A stretch of 64,000 nucleotides of DNA from Vibrio sp. HI00D65 (GTDB lineage: Bacteria; Pseudomonadota; Gammaproteobacteria; Enterobacterales; Vibrionaceae), in the NCBI RefSeq assembly GCF_001635455.1, contig NZ_LWEH01000364.1, positions 62,001 to 126,000 of the forward strand, given 5' to 3'. Below, one piece after another: positions 25,551 to 34,326 of this stretch. Made by a program: the position numbers and the translations under genes. The notes beneath the pieces were generated by a model that had not been told where the DNA came from, did not search any database, and saw only the letters and a list, made by a program, of their open reading frames with translations. How positions within the stretch are numbered: position 1 is the stretch's first letter; each line of letters starts with the position of its first letter.

Positions 25551-26822
25551 ATGAAGAAAATCGCCATTATTGGTTCAGGCATTTCTGGACTCACTTGCGC
25601 GCACATATTAAATAAACACCACGACGTAACAGTATTCGAAAAGAATGATTACGTTGGAGGACATACCGCCACCGTTGATATTGAACATCAAGGCTCGGCG
25701 TTCTCGGTTGACACTGGTTTCATCGTGTTCAACGATCGAACCTATCCAAACTTCAATCAATTACTCGAACAATTGGGCGTCGAGAGACAACCAACAGAGA
25801 TGAGCTTCAGTGTTCACAACACAACCACTCAGTTTGAATACAATGGACACAGCATCAACTCGCTATTTGCGCAGAGGAGCAACATCTTCAAGCCGCAGTT
25901 CTGGTCATTGATCTCTGACATTCTGAAATTCAACAAGTTATGTAAGGCTCAATTTGAAAGTAACCGCTTCACACCTGACGTTACCCTTGGCAGCTTCCTA
26001 CGAGACAACCAATTTTCTGACTTTTTTAGCCAACACTACATCCTACCAATGGGTGCGGCTATTTGGTCAACAAGCCTTGAAGAGATGGAAGAGTTCGAAC
26101 TTAAGTTCTTCATACAGTTCTTCTACAACCATGGCTTGCTAGATATCACCAATCGCCCTCAATGGTACGTGATTCCAAAAGGTTCTCGTTCCTATGTTGA
26201 GATCATCCTTTCCCGCTTAAGCAAACCAGTGGCATTGAACACATCGATTCAGCAAGTCACTCGCCATGAAACAGGTGTGACTATCGAATTTGAAGACGGT
26301 GCAACAAGTCAATTTGATGAAGTGATTTTCGCCTGCCATTCAGACCAAGCGTTAGCACTGTTAGGCGATGTAACGGCTGATGAGAAAGAGGTATTAGGTG
26401 AGATACCTTACAGCCGCAACGAAGTGGTTCTTCATACCGATACCAGCTTGCTACCAGACAGAAAGCTGGCGTGGGCAAGTTGGAACTACATGCTGGATGG
26501 TAATAGCAAGCGACCAGCTTGTGTCACTTATAACATGAATATTCTGCAGGGAATAAAAAGCCAAGACACCTTCTGCGTGACCTTAAACCAGAGTGAAGCC
26601 ATTGCTCCAGAAAAGATCATCCGAAGCTTTGTGTATCACCACCCAGTATTGAATTCCAACACGGTCAATGCACAGCAACAGCGTGATCGGATTTGCGGTA
26701 AACAGAATACGCATTTCGCAGGCGCGTATTGGTACAACGGGTTCCACGAAGATGGCGTGCATAGCGCATTAGATGTGACCAAGCGCTTTGGCCTAGATCT
26801 CAGCACGAGCTCAGCACAATGA
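25551..26822 (+). CDS. FAD-dependent oxidoreductase (COG2907), possible UfaD-like fatty acid desaturase
   Basis: 423 residues from the ATG at 25551 (MKKIAIIGSGISGLTCAHIL, the FAD-binding dinucleotide motif), two bases after the previous stop. The family signature YVGGHTATVDIEHQGSAFSV, the GFIVFNDRTYPNF segment and the C-terminal HFAGAYWYNGFHEDGVHSAL are clear. COG2907 proteins recur in RpoE/ChrR regulons; in Rhodobacter one of them is, as I recall, the desaturase of the methylated furan fatty acid pathway. It is followed by DUF1365 and a Cfa-like methyltransferase, the usual neighbours. The enzymatic role here is inferred from that context. Confidence 0.88.
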   Translation: MKKIAIIGSGISGLTCAHILNKHHDVTVFEKNDYVGGHTATVDIEHQGSAFSVDTGFIVFNDRTYPNFNQLLEQLGVERQPTEMSFSVHNTTTQFEYNGHSINSLFAQRSNIFKPQFWSLISDILKFNKLCKAQFESNRFTPDVTLGSFLRDNQFSDFFSQHYILPMGAAIWSTSLEEMEEFELKFFIQFFYNHGLLDITNRPQWYVIPKGSRSYVEIILSRLSKPVALNTSIQQVTRHETGVTIEFEDGATSQFDEVIFACHSDQALALLGDVTADEKEVLGEIPYSRNEVVLHTDTSLLPDRKLAWASWNYMLDGNSKRPACVTYNMNILQGIKSQDTFCVTLNQSEAIAPEKIIRSFVYHHPVLNSNTVNAQQQRDRICGKQNTHFAGAYWYNGFHEDGVHSALDVTKRFGLDLSTSSAQ

Positions 26823-27625
26823 ACACCGAGACCCTAGCATCCAATACGGAAATTGCATTTGAACAGAGTGAAGAGTTCAGCGGTATCTATTGGGGAAACG
26901 TCAGACATCGCCGCTTTGGTGATATCCCTCATGAGTTCAGCTACCAGCTCTACATGATGGGGCTAGATCTCGATGAGCTGCCTAAGACCACCGCGAGAAG
27001 TATGCTGTTTGGAACTCGCTGGTACAACCCGATTCGCTTTGTCGAATCGGACTATCTTGCTGAAAAAGAAGAAAATGCAATTAGCGATGAACCTAAATCT
27101 CTCAAACAACGTATAGCATCGAAAGTACAACAGCTCGGGGGCGATTGGTCTGATGTAAACCGGGTCACAATGCTCGCTCAATGTCGCTGTTTAGGTATTT
27201 ACTTTAGTCCAATAAACTGCTTTTTCTGTTACGACGACGCAAAAGAGTGTCGATATATGTTGGCCGAGGTTAGCAACACACCTTGGCGAGAGAGGCACTA
27301 TTATCTGATCGACATGCGCCAAGAGTTGAAAGTTAAAAAAGATTTTCACGTTTCGCCTTTCATGGATTTAAACATGACCTATTTTTGGAAGATTAAGCCA
27401 CCAGCGAAACGAACGCTTGTCCACATTGAAAGCCGCCGAAGCGAACGAATATTCGATGCGACACTAGCGCTGACTAAGCAGTCAATATCGAAAACAAACA
27501 TTAGGCGAACGGTTTTTAAGATCCCAGCAATGACGGTTAAGGTCGTGGTGGGGATTTATTATCAGGCTCTCAAGTTATTCCTGAAAAAGGTACCGTTTGT
27601 GGCGCATCCGGGCTCTACACCTTAA
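26819..27625 (+). CDS. DUF1365 family protein
   Basis: 268 residues. The family pattern is clear: GIYWGNVRHRRFGDIPHEFS near the N-terminus, YFSPINCFFCYD, EVSNTPWRERHYYLI, KDFHVSPFMDLNMTYFWK and a C-terminal FKIPAMTVKVVVGIYYQALK. DUF1365 genes nearly always lie between a COG2907 flavoprotein and a Cfa-like gene, as here. The biochemical function is not established. A basic C-terminus with a hydrophobic helix suggests membrane association. The ATG overlaps the previous stop by 4 bases. Confidence 0.9.
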   Translation: MNTETLASNTEIAFEQSEEFSGIYWGNVRHRRFGDIPHEFSYQLYMMGLDLDELPKTTARSMLFGTRWYNPIRFVESDYLAEKEENAISDEPKSLKQRIASKVQQLGGDWSDVNRVTMLAQCRCLGIYFSPINCFFCYDDAKECRYMLAEVSNTPWRERHYYLIDMRQELKVKKDFHVSPFMDLNMTYFWKIKPPAKRTLVHIESRRSERIFDATLALTKQSISKTNIRRTVFKIPAMTVKVVVGIYYQALKLFLKKVPFVAHPGSTP

Positions 27626-27728
27626 GCGCCGAAACCAATACCCGATTATGTTGTGAGTGTGCTCAAATCAACGAATGGCACCCAACTTAGTTGGTAAAAA
27701 GTTAGAATGAATTCTCAGCGAGGTTGAC

Positions 27729-29009
27729 ATGGAACAGCTTGCAAAACAAAACAACAACATTGAACAACAAGCCAAAGCCGTTGCTGTTTCAAGCAACTGT
27801 AAGTATCGAACTTTAATTTTTAAGGTCCTAGAGCGTCTGCAATTTGCAACACTGGAAATCATCGAGCGAGACCAGCACTCGGTGTTTGGTGATAGAGAAG
27901 CGGACTTAAAAGGTCGAATCGTGATTCATAATGCGACCTTTTTTAAAGATGTTGTGGTTAACGGCAGTATTGGCGCATCCGAAGCCTACATTGATGGCAA
28001 ATGGACCAGTCCAAACCTAACACTCGTTATCCAGATTATGGCTCGCAACCAATCCCAATTAGATGAGCTGGACGACAAAACCCAGTGGATTTCTCGCATT
28101 AAGAATCTCCTGCTTCGTCGCAAGAACGCCAACACTGAGCAAGGCTCTAAGCGAAACATTTTGGCTCACTACGACATCGGCAATGAGCTGTACGAACGTT
28201 TTCTTGATAGTTCGATGCAGTACTCGTCAGCTATCTACAGTGATGAAGCACTGACTTTATCGAAAGCACAGCAGAACAAAATGAGAACGATCTGCGAGCG
28301 TCTAGAACTTTCAGAATCGGATAGCGTGGTTGAGATCGGGACTGGCTGGGGTGGTTTAGCGATTTTCATGGCGCAACATTATGGCTGCCACGTCACCACG
28401 ACAACGATTTCAGATGCACAACACGAGTTAGCAGAGCAGCGCGTAAAATCGCTTGGCTTAACCGATAAGATTACTCTACTCAAAGAAGACTATCGCAACC
28501 TAACGGGTGAATACGATAAGTTGGTTTCCATTGAGATGATAGAAGCGGTAGGTCACGAATACCTACAAACCTTCTTCGAGAAATGCTCTTCACTGCTGAA
28601 GCCTTCCGGCAAGATGCTGATTCAAGCGATTACCATCGCTGATGGGCGTTATGAAAAGTACCGTAAAGGCGTAGACTTTATTCAAAAATACATTTTCCCT
28701 GGCGGCTGCTTACCTTCTGTATCAGTAATGACCCAACACCTTGCGACCAGTACCGACCTTGTCGTTCAAGAGATAGATGATATCGGTCTACACTACGCAC
28801 GCACACTGAACGACTGGAATATTGCCTTTCAAAACAGCTGGGAAGAATTGCAATCTCTGGGCTACTCAGAAGACTTCAAGCGCCTGTGGACCTTCTACTT
28901 CTGCTACTGTGAAGGTGCGTTCCGCGAGCGAGTGATCAGCACTCATCATCTGGTGGCAAGAAAACCTCGTTACTTTGGAGCGAAAGATGAAACGGTTTTG
29001 GATTATTAA
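27729..29009 (+). CDS. Cfa-family S-adenosylmethionine methyltransferase (possible UfaM/CfaA-like)
   Basis: 426 residues. Compared with classical Cfa, the N-terminal domain is divergent (HNATFFKDVVVNGSIGASEA), but the core is clear: HYDIGNELYERFLD, SAM site VVEIGTGWGGLAIF (about 200-213), SIEMIEAVGHEYLQTFFEKC, IQKYIFPGGCLPS and CYCEGAFRERV near the end. EMIEAVG replaces the EHVG of true cyclopropane synthases. This subclass travels with COG2907/DUF1365 in RpoE/ChrR loci and may methylate fatty acids instead of cyclopropanating them (inferred). A 103-base gap separates it from DUF1365; I see no promoter there. Confidence 0.88.
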   Translation: MEQLAKQNNNIEQQAKAVAVSSNCKYRTLIFKVLERLQFATLEIIERDQHSVFGDREADLKGRIVIHNATFFKDVVVNGSIGASEAYIDGKWTSPNLTLVIQIMARNQSQLDELDDKTQWISRIKNLLLRRKNANTEQGSKRNILAHYDIGNELYERFLDSSMQYSSAIYSDEALTLSKAQQNKMRTICERLELSESDSVVEIGTGWGGLAIFMAQHYGCHVTTTTISDAQHELAEQRVKSLGLTDKITLLKEDYRNLTGEYDKLVSIEMIEAVGHEYLQTFFEKCSSLLKPSGKMLIQAITIADGRYEKYRKGVDFIQKYIFPGGCLPSVSVMTQHLATSTDLVVQEIDDIGLHYARTLNDWNIAFQNSWEELQSLGYSEDFKRLWTFYFCYCEGAFRERVISTHHLVARKPRYFGAKDETVLDY

Positions 29010-29511
29010 TCTCATTCTGTTTCAAACGACATGGGTTTGCAGCGCGTTCTTCACCGCTCAAGCCCCGTTCGTAACACCACTACTGGTGATCATTCACTTC
29101 CTATTGTCACCGACTCGCCACAGCGACCTTAAATTACTCGTTTTATTACCATTGGGGCTACTGCTTGATAGCCTCATGCTTCACTTCGGCGTCTTCGCCG
29201 TCGACCCTGCCATTGCCAATCAATCATGGTTCCCCGTGTGGCTAGTCTGCCTATGGATCATGTTCTTGATTAGCTTCAACCACAGCCTTAATTGGCTCTT
29301 AAAATGCTCAAAAGTGATCTTGTTCGCCTTAGGGTCCGTAGCGGGTACTAGTAGCTATTGGGGAGGTATCAAAGCGGGAGCCCTCCTTGCTACCTGGCCA
29401 GATGCATCGGTAGTTGCTGCCCTTGCGTTGAGTTGGGGAATACTTTTGCCTCTTCTTGTGGCCGCCTACTCCAACTTAATGAAACCGACAATGGCAAGGA
29501 CAACTAGGTGA
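28987..29511 (+). CDS. DUF2878 integral membrane protein
   Basis: 174 residues from the ATG at 28987 (MKRFWIINLILFQTTWVCSA), with GGAGCG ideally spaced; an ATG four codons earlier has no such site. It overlaps the end of the preceding gene. About five hydrophobic segments cover most of the length, with a Trp-rich periplasmic loop (WFPVWLVCLWIMFLISFNHS), a DUF2878 trait. Probable inner-membrane component of the lipid pathway encoded around it. No catalytic motif seen. Confidence 0.82.
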   Translation: MKRFWIINLILFQTTWVCSAFFTAQAPFVTPLLVIIHFLLSPTRHSDLKLLVLLPLGLLLDSLMLHFGVFAVDPAIANQSWFPVWLVCLWIMFLISFNHSLNWLLKCSKVILFALGSVAGTSSYWGGIKAGALLATWPDASVVAALALSWGILLPLLVAAYSNLMKPTMARTTR

Positions 29512-29514
29512 CTT

Positions 29515-30120
29515 ATGGCTTACTCACTCAAACGGACACAGATGCTCCCTTCAAAGAGCACTGAGGGACACTCGTTTGCCCAATCTAACACTCAAACGGC
29601 TGCAAACAATCAATTAACAAAAACATGTCTAGATGTCTTCACCCTCTCCCTGATAGTCGTAGCTTTACTTTTTTCTGAGCGAGCGCGCGCCTCTGCTGTC
29701 GACGATTTAAATAAGCGCGGACAAGGTGAAATGAGTTATCTATTTTGGACCCTCTATTCTGCTGAATTCTACACCGCACCTTCGAGCTCAGAACGCGCAT
29801 TGAAAATAGAGTACTACCGTTCAATTGACAGTAAGGACTTGGTCGAAGCGACAGAAGATCAATGGAACAAGCTTGGCTACCCTAACAGCAACATCGAGCG
29901 TTGGTTAAAGCCACTCTATACTATGTGGCCCAACGTAAAAGCAGGAAACACACTAACGATTCGCGTAGCCGAAGATAATGTCAGCCGCTTTTACTTCGAT
30001 GAGCAGCCTATCGGTGTCATTCAAGACAAACAGTTTGGCGATGCCTTCCTAGCTATCTGGCTCTCTGAAAACACCTCCGAACCTGGCCTACGCAAACAAC
30101 TATTAGGTTTGAATCAATGA
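29515..30120 (+). CDS. Chalcone-isomerase-like periplasmic protein
   Basis: 201 residues. An unusually long N-terminal tail precedes a hydrophobic signal segment (LDVFTLSLIVVALLFSERAR, then AS). The mature part (MSYLFWTLYSAEFYTAP, then ALKIEYYRSIDSKDLVEATE, SNIERWLKPLYTMWPNVKAG and FLAIWLSENTS) is the chalcone-isomerase-like fold typical of bacterial periplasmic homologues, which bind fatty acids. AGGTGAC precedes the ATG, 3 bases after the previous stop. It probably handles a lipid outside the inner membrane (inferred). Confidence 0.83.
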   Translation: MAYSLKRTQMLPSKSTEGHSFAQSNTQTAANNQLTKTCLDVFTLSLIVVALLFSERARASAVDDLNKRGQGEMSYLFWTLYSAEFYTAPSSSERALKIEYYRSIDSKDLVEATEDQWNKLGYPNSNIERWLKPLYTMWPNVKAGNTLTIRVAEDNVSRFYFDEQPIGVIQDKQFGDAFLAIWLSENTSEPGLRKQLLGLNQ

Positions 30121-30659
30121 ATCCAAAAACAAAAATAATCAAATTTGCTCTCGCAATACTGTCTCTTAGTTGGCTAACAGGTTGCGGCTCTGCCAGCCTT
30201 GATAATCATGTCGACACAACACCAAAGCTCAAGCTTGAGTCTTTCTTCAATGGTGAGTTAATGGCCTACGGAATGGTGCTCGACCGCTCCGGCAACTTGC
30301 TACGACGCTTCGATGCTAAACTCATCGCTACGTGGGAAGGTAACAACGGTGAAATCAAAGAGTGGTTCTCATTTGCCGATGGTGAACGCTCAACCCGAGT
30401 TTGGAACCTCATCAAAACTGGCGACAACACCTACTCAGGCACCGCTAACGACGTTGTAGGAACCGCTTATGGTGAAACCCAAGGTTCTGCACTCTATTGG
30501 AAATACGACCTAGAAATTGAAGTCGACGGCAGTACCTATGAAGTAACGCTAGATGATTGGATGTTCTTGATGGACGAAAAGCGATTGTTCAATAAAACAG
30601 AAATGTCCAAGTTTGGCTTTAAGGTCGGAGAGGTCATCCTGTACATCGAAAAGATTTAG
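30117..30659 (+). CDS. DUF3833 lipoprotein
   Basis: 180 residues. A signal peptide ends in the lipobox SWLTGC (Cys23), so it is lipid-anchored. The DUF3833 core is recognisable: LKLESFFNGELMAYGMVLDR, FDAKLIATWEG, YWKYDLEIEVDGSTYEVTLD and WMFLMDEKRLFNKTEMSKFG, a lipocalin-like barrel. It overlaps the chalcone-isomerase-like gene by 4 bases (ATGA) and is followed by a terminator, making it the last of ten genes in this run. Confidence 0.9.
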   Translation: MNPKTKIIKFALAILSLSWLTGCGSASLDNHVDTTPKLKLESFFNGELMAYGMVLDRSGNLLRRFDAKLIATWEGNNGEIKEWFSFADGERSTRVWNLIKTGDNTYSGTANDVVGTAYGETQGSALYWKYDLEIEVDGSTYEVTLDDWMFLMDEKRLFNKTEMSKFGFKVGEVILYIEKI

Positions 30660-30704
30660 ACAACTGGCCCTTCAATTCAATCTGAATCACCCGCATTAGA
30701 ATCT

Positions 30705-30735
30705 AGCCCACTACGACACGTTGTGGGCTGTTTCG
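30705..30735 (+). terminator. Terminator of the photolyase/lipid operon
   Basis: AGCCCAC and GTGGGCT arms around a partly paired loop, then GTTTCGTTT. Confidence 0.7.
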
Positions 30736-30886
30736 TTTAATCCCTCGAATACATGCCTACATACTCCCCCACTGTGCTAAGATGCGCCACCAGCGTACAA
30801 ATGGCCAATACCTCATACTGATGAATGCCCCTTTGTTTCGCCACGTGTAGATTCCTTACCACGATAAATTGAAAAGGCTTTAAAGC

Positions 30887-31150
30887 ATGAGCAAGTTAAC
30901 TTCAGCGGAGCGTAAGGCTCGCGACAATGAACGTTTCTCACAACGCGTAAACGAGCGCAGAGAAAAAGGTGAAGACGTAGCTGCTTACGCATTAACTAAC
31001 AAAAAAGCCGTTAAATTCCTGACCAAGTCAGAGAAGAAACGTCTCAATAAAATGAAAATTGCTCGCCAAGAAGAGCTTCGCCAGAAAGAACAAGAAGAGC
31101 TGAACCGAATCGAAGACGCCTTCACCATCAAACAGTTTGACAACGAATAA
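30887..31150 (+). CDS. Small highly charged helical protein, 87 aa
   Basis: 87 residues, very rich in Lys, Arg and Glu (ERKARDNERFSQRVNERREK, then KKRLNKMKIARQEELRQKEQ), predicted almost wholly helical and possibly coiled coil. Such composition is common in ribosome- or nucleic-acid-associated proteins. Family not recognised. AAAGGC is spaced for the ATG. Monocistronic between a terminator and the RRM gene. Confidence 0.7.
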   Translation: MSKLTSAERKARDNERFSQRVNERREKGEDVAAYALTNKKAVKFLTKSEKKRLNKMKIARQEELRQKEQEELNRIEDAFTIKQFDNE

Positions 31151-31280
31151 TCACGATAAACAACTCAAAGTGCTGTCGCAGGTCTTGGCTACCAAGCAAA
31201 TGAGAGCATAAATTATTTTGTTAGGGTGACCTTCAAAGTGTGCGACAATGCGCGAAGTAAATTCATATTCAAGGTTCATT

Positions 31281-31520
31281 ATGAAACTTCTAGTTCGTAA
31301 CCTATCACGCTCAACAACAGAGCAAGACATCCGTGTACTATTTTCTGAGTTCGGTTCAGTAAAAGCATGCAACCTAGTATTAGACCAAGAAACTGGCTAC
31401 TCAAAAGGTTTTGCTTTCGTTGAAATGCCAGAGCCAGAAGAAGCGAAAACTGCACTAGACAAGCTGCACATGACCAAGCTTGGTAAAAACACGATTCGTG
31501 TAAAAGTCGCTAACTCTTAA
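31281..31520 (+). CDS. RRM-domain RNA-binding protein
   Basis: 79 residues from the ATG at 31281 (MKLLVRNLSRSTTEQDIRVL); the frame is open 11 codons earlier, but AAGGTT before 31281 decides. It is a single complete RNA-recognition motif: RNP2 LLVRNL at residues 3-8 and RNP1 KGFAFVEM at about 46-53. Small RRM proteins of this kind in bacteria bind single-stranded RNA and are often cold-inducible. A long-stem terminator follows. Confidence 0.92.
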   Translation: MKLLVRNLSRSTTEQDIRVLFSEFGSVKACNLVLDQETGYSKGFAFVEMPEPEEAKTALDKLHMTKLGKNTIRVKVANS

Positions 31521-31564
31521 TTCGGCTTTAACGCTTTCGCTAGTTTATCAGAAAGTCAGATGAT

Positions 31565-31617
31565 AAAGCCCGTAACGATATTGCGCTGAAATAACGCCAT
31601 ATCGTTACGGGCTTTTT
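31565..31617 (+). terminator. Terminator of the RRM gene
   Basis: AAAGCCCGTAACGATAT pairs perfectly with ATATCGTTACGGGCTTT over 17 bases, with a T tract. Confidence 0.88.
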
Positions 31618-31653
31618 GCTGCTCGGTACTTTGTCCAAGCACTCACAACTTAT

Positions 31654-32028
31654 CTATAACCCTTCATAGTCATCAATGGCTCGTCGCGCTTCAGCCATTG
31701 AACATCCAGATTCCATCACCAATTGAGCAACTGTCATAGAAGGTGTTGCAGCTAACAGCGACGCCAAACACACCACAGGTTTTGGCAGTATCTTGTCTAT
31801 GGCTACTGTTATCCAACCGTCTTTTTCATGAGTTAACAAAGCTTTGAATTCGATCAATTGATGCTCTTGAGCCACCAATAACCAGTTGCGTGAGCGACGA
31901 ACTCGCTTCAACTGGCATCCACACTCAGCAGCGTTTGCCATTACTTGGCTCTTATCACTCACACGATGTACAAAACTATTCAGTGGGACGCTAAACATAG
32001 CTCTCTGCCAATCAATCTCTATAATCAT
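31654..32028 (-). CDS. Ribosome-recycling-factor-family-like small protein
   Basis: 124 residues if started at the ATG at 32028. ATG at 31998 (MFSVPLNSFVHRVSDKSQ) has a better purine tract (AGAGAG) and may be the true start, and a GTG at 32112 would add an unconvincing hydrophobic tail. The body (ECGCQLKRVRRSRNWLLVAQ, LPKPVVCLASLLAATPSMTV, then LVMESGCSMAEARRAIDDYE) resembles Vibrio proteins labelled ribosome recycling factor family. I do not know a demonstrated function. The C-terminal part reads as a small helix-turn-helix. Confidence 0.65.
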   Translation of the reverse strand: MIIEIDWQRAMFSVPLNSFVHRVSDKSQVMANAAECGCQLKRVRRSRNWLLVAQEHQLIEFKALLTHEKDGWITVAIDKILPKPVVCLASLLAATPSMTVAQLVMESGCSMAEARRAIDDYEGL

Positions 32029-32299
32029 TCTGCGCTGTCTAGAGCTGCTTGGTGAAACCGTGAGTAGGATTACACAGACACAAAAAAACCGCCAGTCATA
32101 CCCTCTAGCCACTCTTCCCCCTTTTCAAAAGCAGCAATGGTCGCAAATACAGAGTACGTCGAGGCGCGCTTTGAAGAAGCCGTTGTAAGCAGATCGGCTT
32201 GAACAACGCCCTATCAATCGCAGTCACTATCTAAAGTAAGGGAGCACCGCTAAGTTGCTTCCTTAATTGATCTTGAGTACCACTGAGAAATCGTGTGGG

Positions 32300-32767
32300 T
32301 TACGAGTCTATCTCTACCGTGATCTCGGTTTTTACAGAGTTGGCAATGAAACAGTTACTGTGCGCCAGATGGTGCAGTTTTTCGAGTTGTTTATCCGTAG
32401 GGCGCTTATCACCAACAAATTGGATTTGGGGTCTAAGCGTCACATGGCTCACCCAAGCACGCCCTGCTTTATCTTCTTCAAGAACGCCAATCGCATCATC
32501 AACATAAGACTCAATCACGTACTTGCGCTTAGCTGCAATGCCCAAAAACGTCAGCATGTGACAACTGGCAATCGCTGCAATAAACGCTTCTTCGGGATCA
32601 ATATTTTCAGCTACCGAAAGTGGTAGTGGCACAACATGAGGCGATGACGAGGCGGGTACAATAACGCCACCGTCGAACTCCCATGTATGCCCGCGACTGT
32701 ATTGGTTATCGCTAAATACCTCATTGTCACCTTTCTGCCAGCGAATCAAGGCACCATAGTCAGACAT
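32300..32767 (-). CDS. OsmC/Ohr-family peroxide reductase
   Basis: 155 residues. OsmC fold with both redox cysteines, C69 in AAIASCHMLTF and C139 in AHSNCFIANS, which reduce organic hydroperoxides at the expense of lipoamide or thiols. The N-terminal YSRGHTWEFDGG and the SSSPHVVPLP loop fit the OsmC-like subgroup. It lies 9 bases after the GFA-domain gene, in one operon. Cytosolic. Confidence 0.9.
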   Translation of the reverse strand: MSDYGALIRWQKGDNEVFSDNQYSRGHTWEFDGGVIVPASSSPHVVPLPLSVAENIDPEEAFIAAIASCHMLTFLGIAAKRKYVIESYVDDAIGVLEEDKAGRAWVSHVTLRPQIQFVGDKRPTDKQLEKLHHLAHSNCFIANSVKTEITVEIDS

Positions 32768-32776
32768 ACTTTCTCC

Positions 32777-33169
32777 TTAGCGATCCGCAGGGTGGTTAAC
32801 CCCATCATTAGTCACCACATCACCGATATCGAAAGGGTTCACTCCTTCCAAACAACCAATATTGAATCCATATTCATTTGGGCTAGAGCGACGTTGATGA
32901 TGGGTATAGATACCACAGTTCGAGCAGAAGTAATGCTTCGCGGTGTTGGTATTGAATTGATATAACTTGAGATGCTCTGCACCTTTGAGGATCTTGATAC
33001 CATCCAAGGCTACCGAGCCCACTATCGCCCCTTTACGACGACAGATCGAGCAATCACAGCGACGCGGCTTTTCGATTCCGTTAGGTAGGCTGAGCTCTAA
33101 CTCTACCGCACCACAATGGCAGGTCGCTTTATGAAATGGTTTGATCGCCGTATTGCCAACTATTTTCAT
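32777..33169 (-). CDS. GFA-family protein (glutathione-dependent formaldehyde-activating enzyme fold)
   Basis: 130 residues from the ATG at 33169 (MKIVGNTAIKPFHKATCHCG), with GGAGAAAAC before it; the frame opens six codons earlier. The zinc-binding cysteine sets are complete: CHCG, CDCSICRRKG and CSNCGIYTHHQRR. The family binds glutathione adducts, and formaldehyde activity is proven for few members. First gene of a two-gene unit with the OsmC-like protein, suggesting reactive-electrophile or peroxide defence (inferred). Confidence 0.9.
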   Translation of the reverse strand: MKIVGNTAIKPFHKATCHCGAVELELSLPNGIEKPRRCDCSICRRKGAIVGSVALDGIKILKGAEHLKLYQFNTNTAKHYFCSNCGIYTHHQRRSSPNEYGFNIGCLEGVNPFDIGDVVTNDGVNHPADR

Positions 33170-33269
33170 TGTTTTCTCCAGTAACATCCATGCATTGCTC
33201 GCATCATAACCAGTTCTGCCAGTCCTGTCCGTAGCCTCGTTTTCAGTTCGAGAGTTTTGTCATATCGCG

Positions 33270-34202
33270 TTAATTAATTGATCTATCGGTCAAATGACCA
33301 AAATTTTCGATTAGAAAGTCCAAGAACAGTCGAATTCGCTTAGGTTGATACTTCTTGCTGATGTACACAACATTCAAGTCAGCGCTCGATACAGAGGTCG
33401 AGGTATTGAAGTTTTTCATATAGCCATTGAGCAAAGTAACAAGGCGTTGGTTATTGATGTCATCTTGCACATCCAGTACCGATTTTAGCGCAATGCCCTC
33501 GCCTTTTAATGCCCAGTAGCGAATCACTTCACCATCGTCCGAGAATCGTTTTGGCACAACGGTAATCGACTTCTTCATGTCGTGATCTTGGAAGTGCCAT
33601 GTCTTGAGCTCTTCATTGCTACGTAGCATTGCCAAACAGTCATGCTCGACTAAGTCTTGTGGCGTTAACGGCGTACCATGCTTGGCAAGATATTCAGGAG
33701 AAGCACACAACACACGTCGGCTCAAGGATAAACGTCTTGATATCAAACTGCTATCGACTAACTCTCCGTAGCGAATCACCACGTCCATACCCGACTCTGC
33801 AATATTCGACAGGTTATCGTTCAAATACAGGTAAGGGATCACGTCAGGATACTGCTGACAGAACTCAGAGAGAATAGGAAGAATGTATTGCTTACCGATG
33901 TCTTTCGGTGCGGCGACCTTTAAAGGGCCTTTAACCTCTTTGACGCCATTTTGAATCAGGTTTTCGGCTTCGCTAACGTTATCCAATATCTCTAGACACG
34001 CCTTGTGATATAGCTCACCAGAGTCAGTCAAAGACACATGTCGAGTACTTCGATTCAACAGCTTCACGCCATATCGCTCTTCCAGTGCCTGCATCCTTAC
34101 CGTCATGGTCGCAGGTGATAAGCCTAGCTCTCGCCCTGCTGCTGCCAACCCTTGGTGCTTCACGATACTGACGAACATCGCCATGTCTGAAAACTTATCC
34201 AT
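33270..34202 (-). CDS. LysR-family transcriptional regulator
   Basis: 310 residues. N-terminal HTH at 1-60 (MAMFVSIVKHQGLAAAGREL, then LSPATMTVRMQALEERYGVK), followed by the two-lobed effector domain (GPLKVAAPKDIGKQYILPIL). It belongs to the CrgA/DsdC-like branch with short C-terminal KPKRIRLFLDFL. It is divergent from the decayed SDR/MFS genes, its probable former targets, with the intact Old Yellow Enzyme beyond them. Confidence 0.9.
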   Translation of the reverse strand: MDKFSDMAMFVSIVKHQGLAAAGRELGLSPATMTVRMQALEERYGVKLLNRSTRHVSLTDSGELYHKACLEILDNVSEAENLIQNGVKEVKGPLKVAAPKDIGKQYILPILSEFCQQYPDVIPYLYLNDNLSNIAESGMDVVIRYGELVDSSLISRRLSLSRRVLCASPEYLAKHGTPLTPQDLVEHDCLAMLRSNEELKTWHFQDHDMKKSITVVPKRFSDDGEVIRYWALKGEGIALKSVLDVQDDINNQRLVTLLNGYMKNFNTSTSVSSADLNVVYISKKYQPKRIRLFLDFLIENFGHLTDRSIN

Positions 34203-34326
34203 GCTACTTCTTCCTCGTCACATTGTTCATCTCAACCGAATAATGAATTCATATTTTAGCCAATTATCAAAATTAATCGAACAAATATAATGGCAACCAT
34301 CAGCAGAACACGCAGGAATTGAGAAC

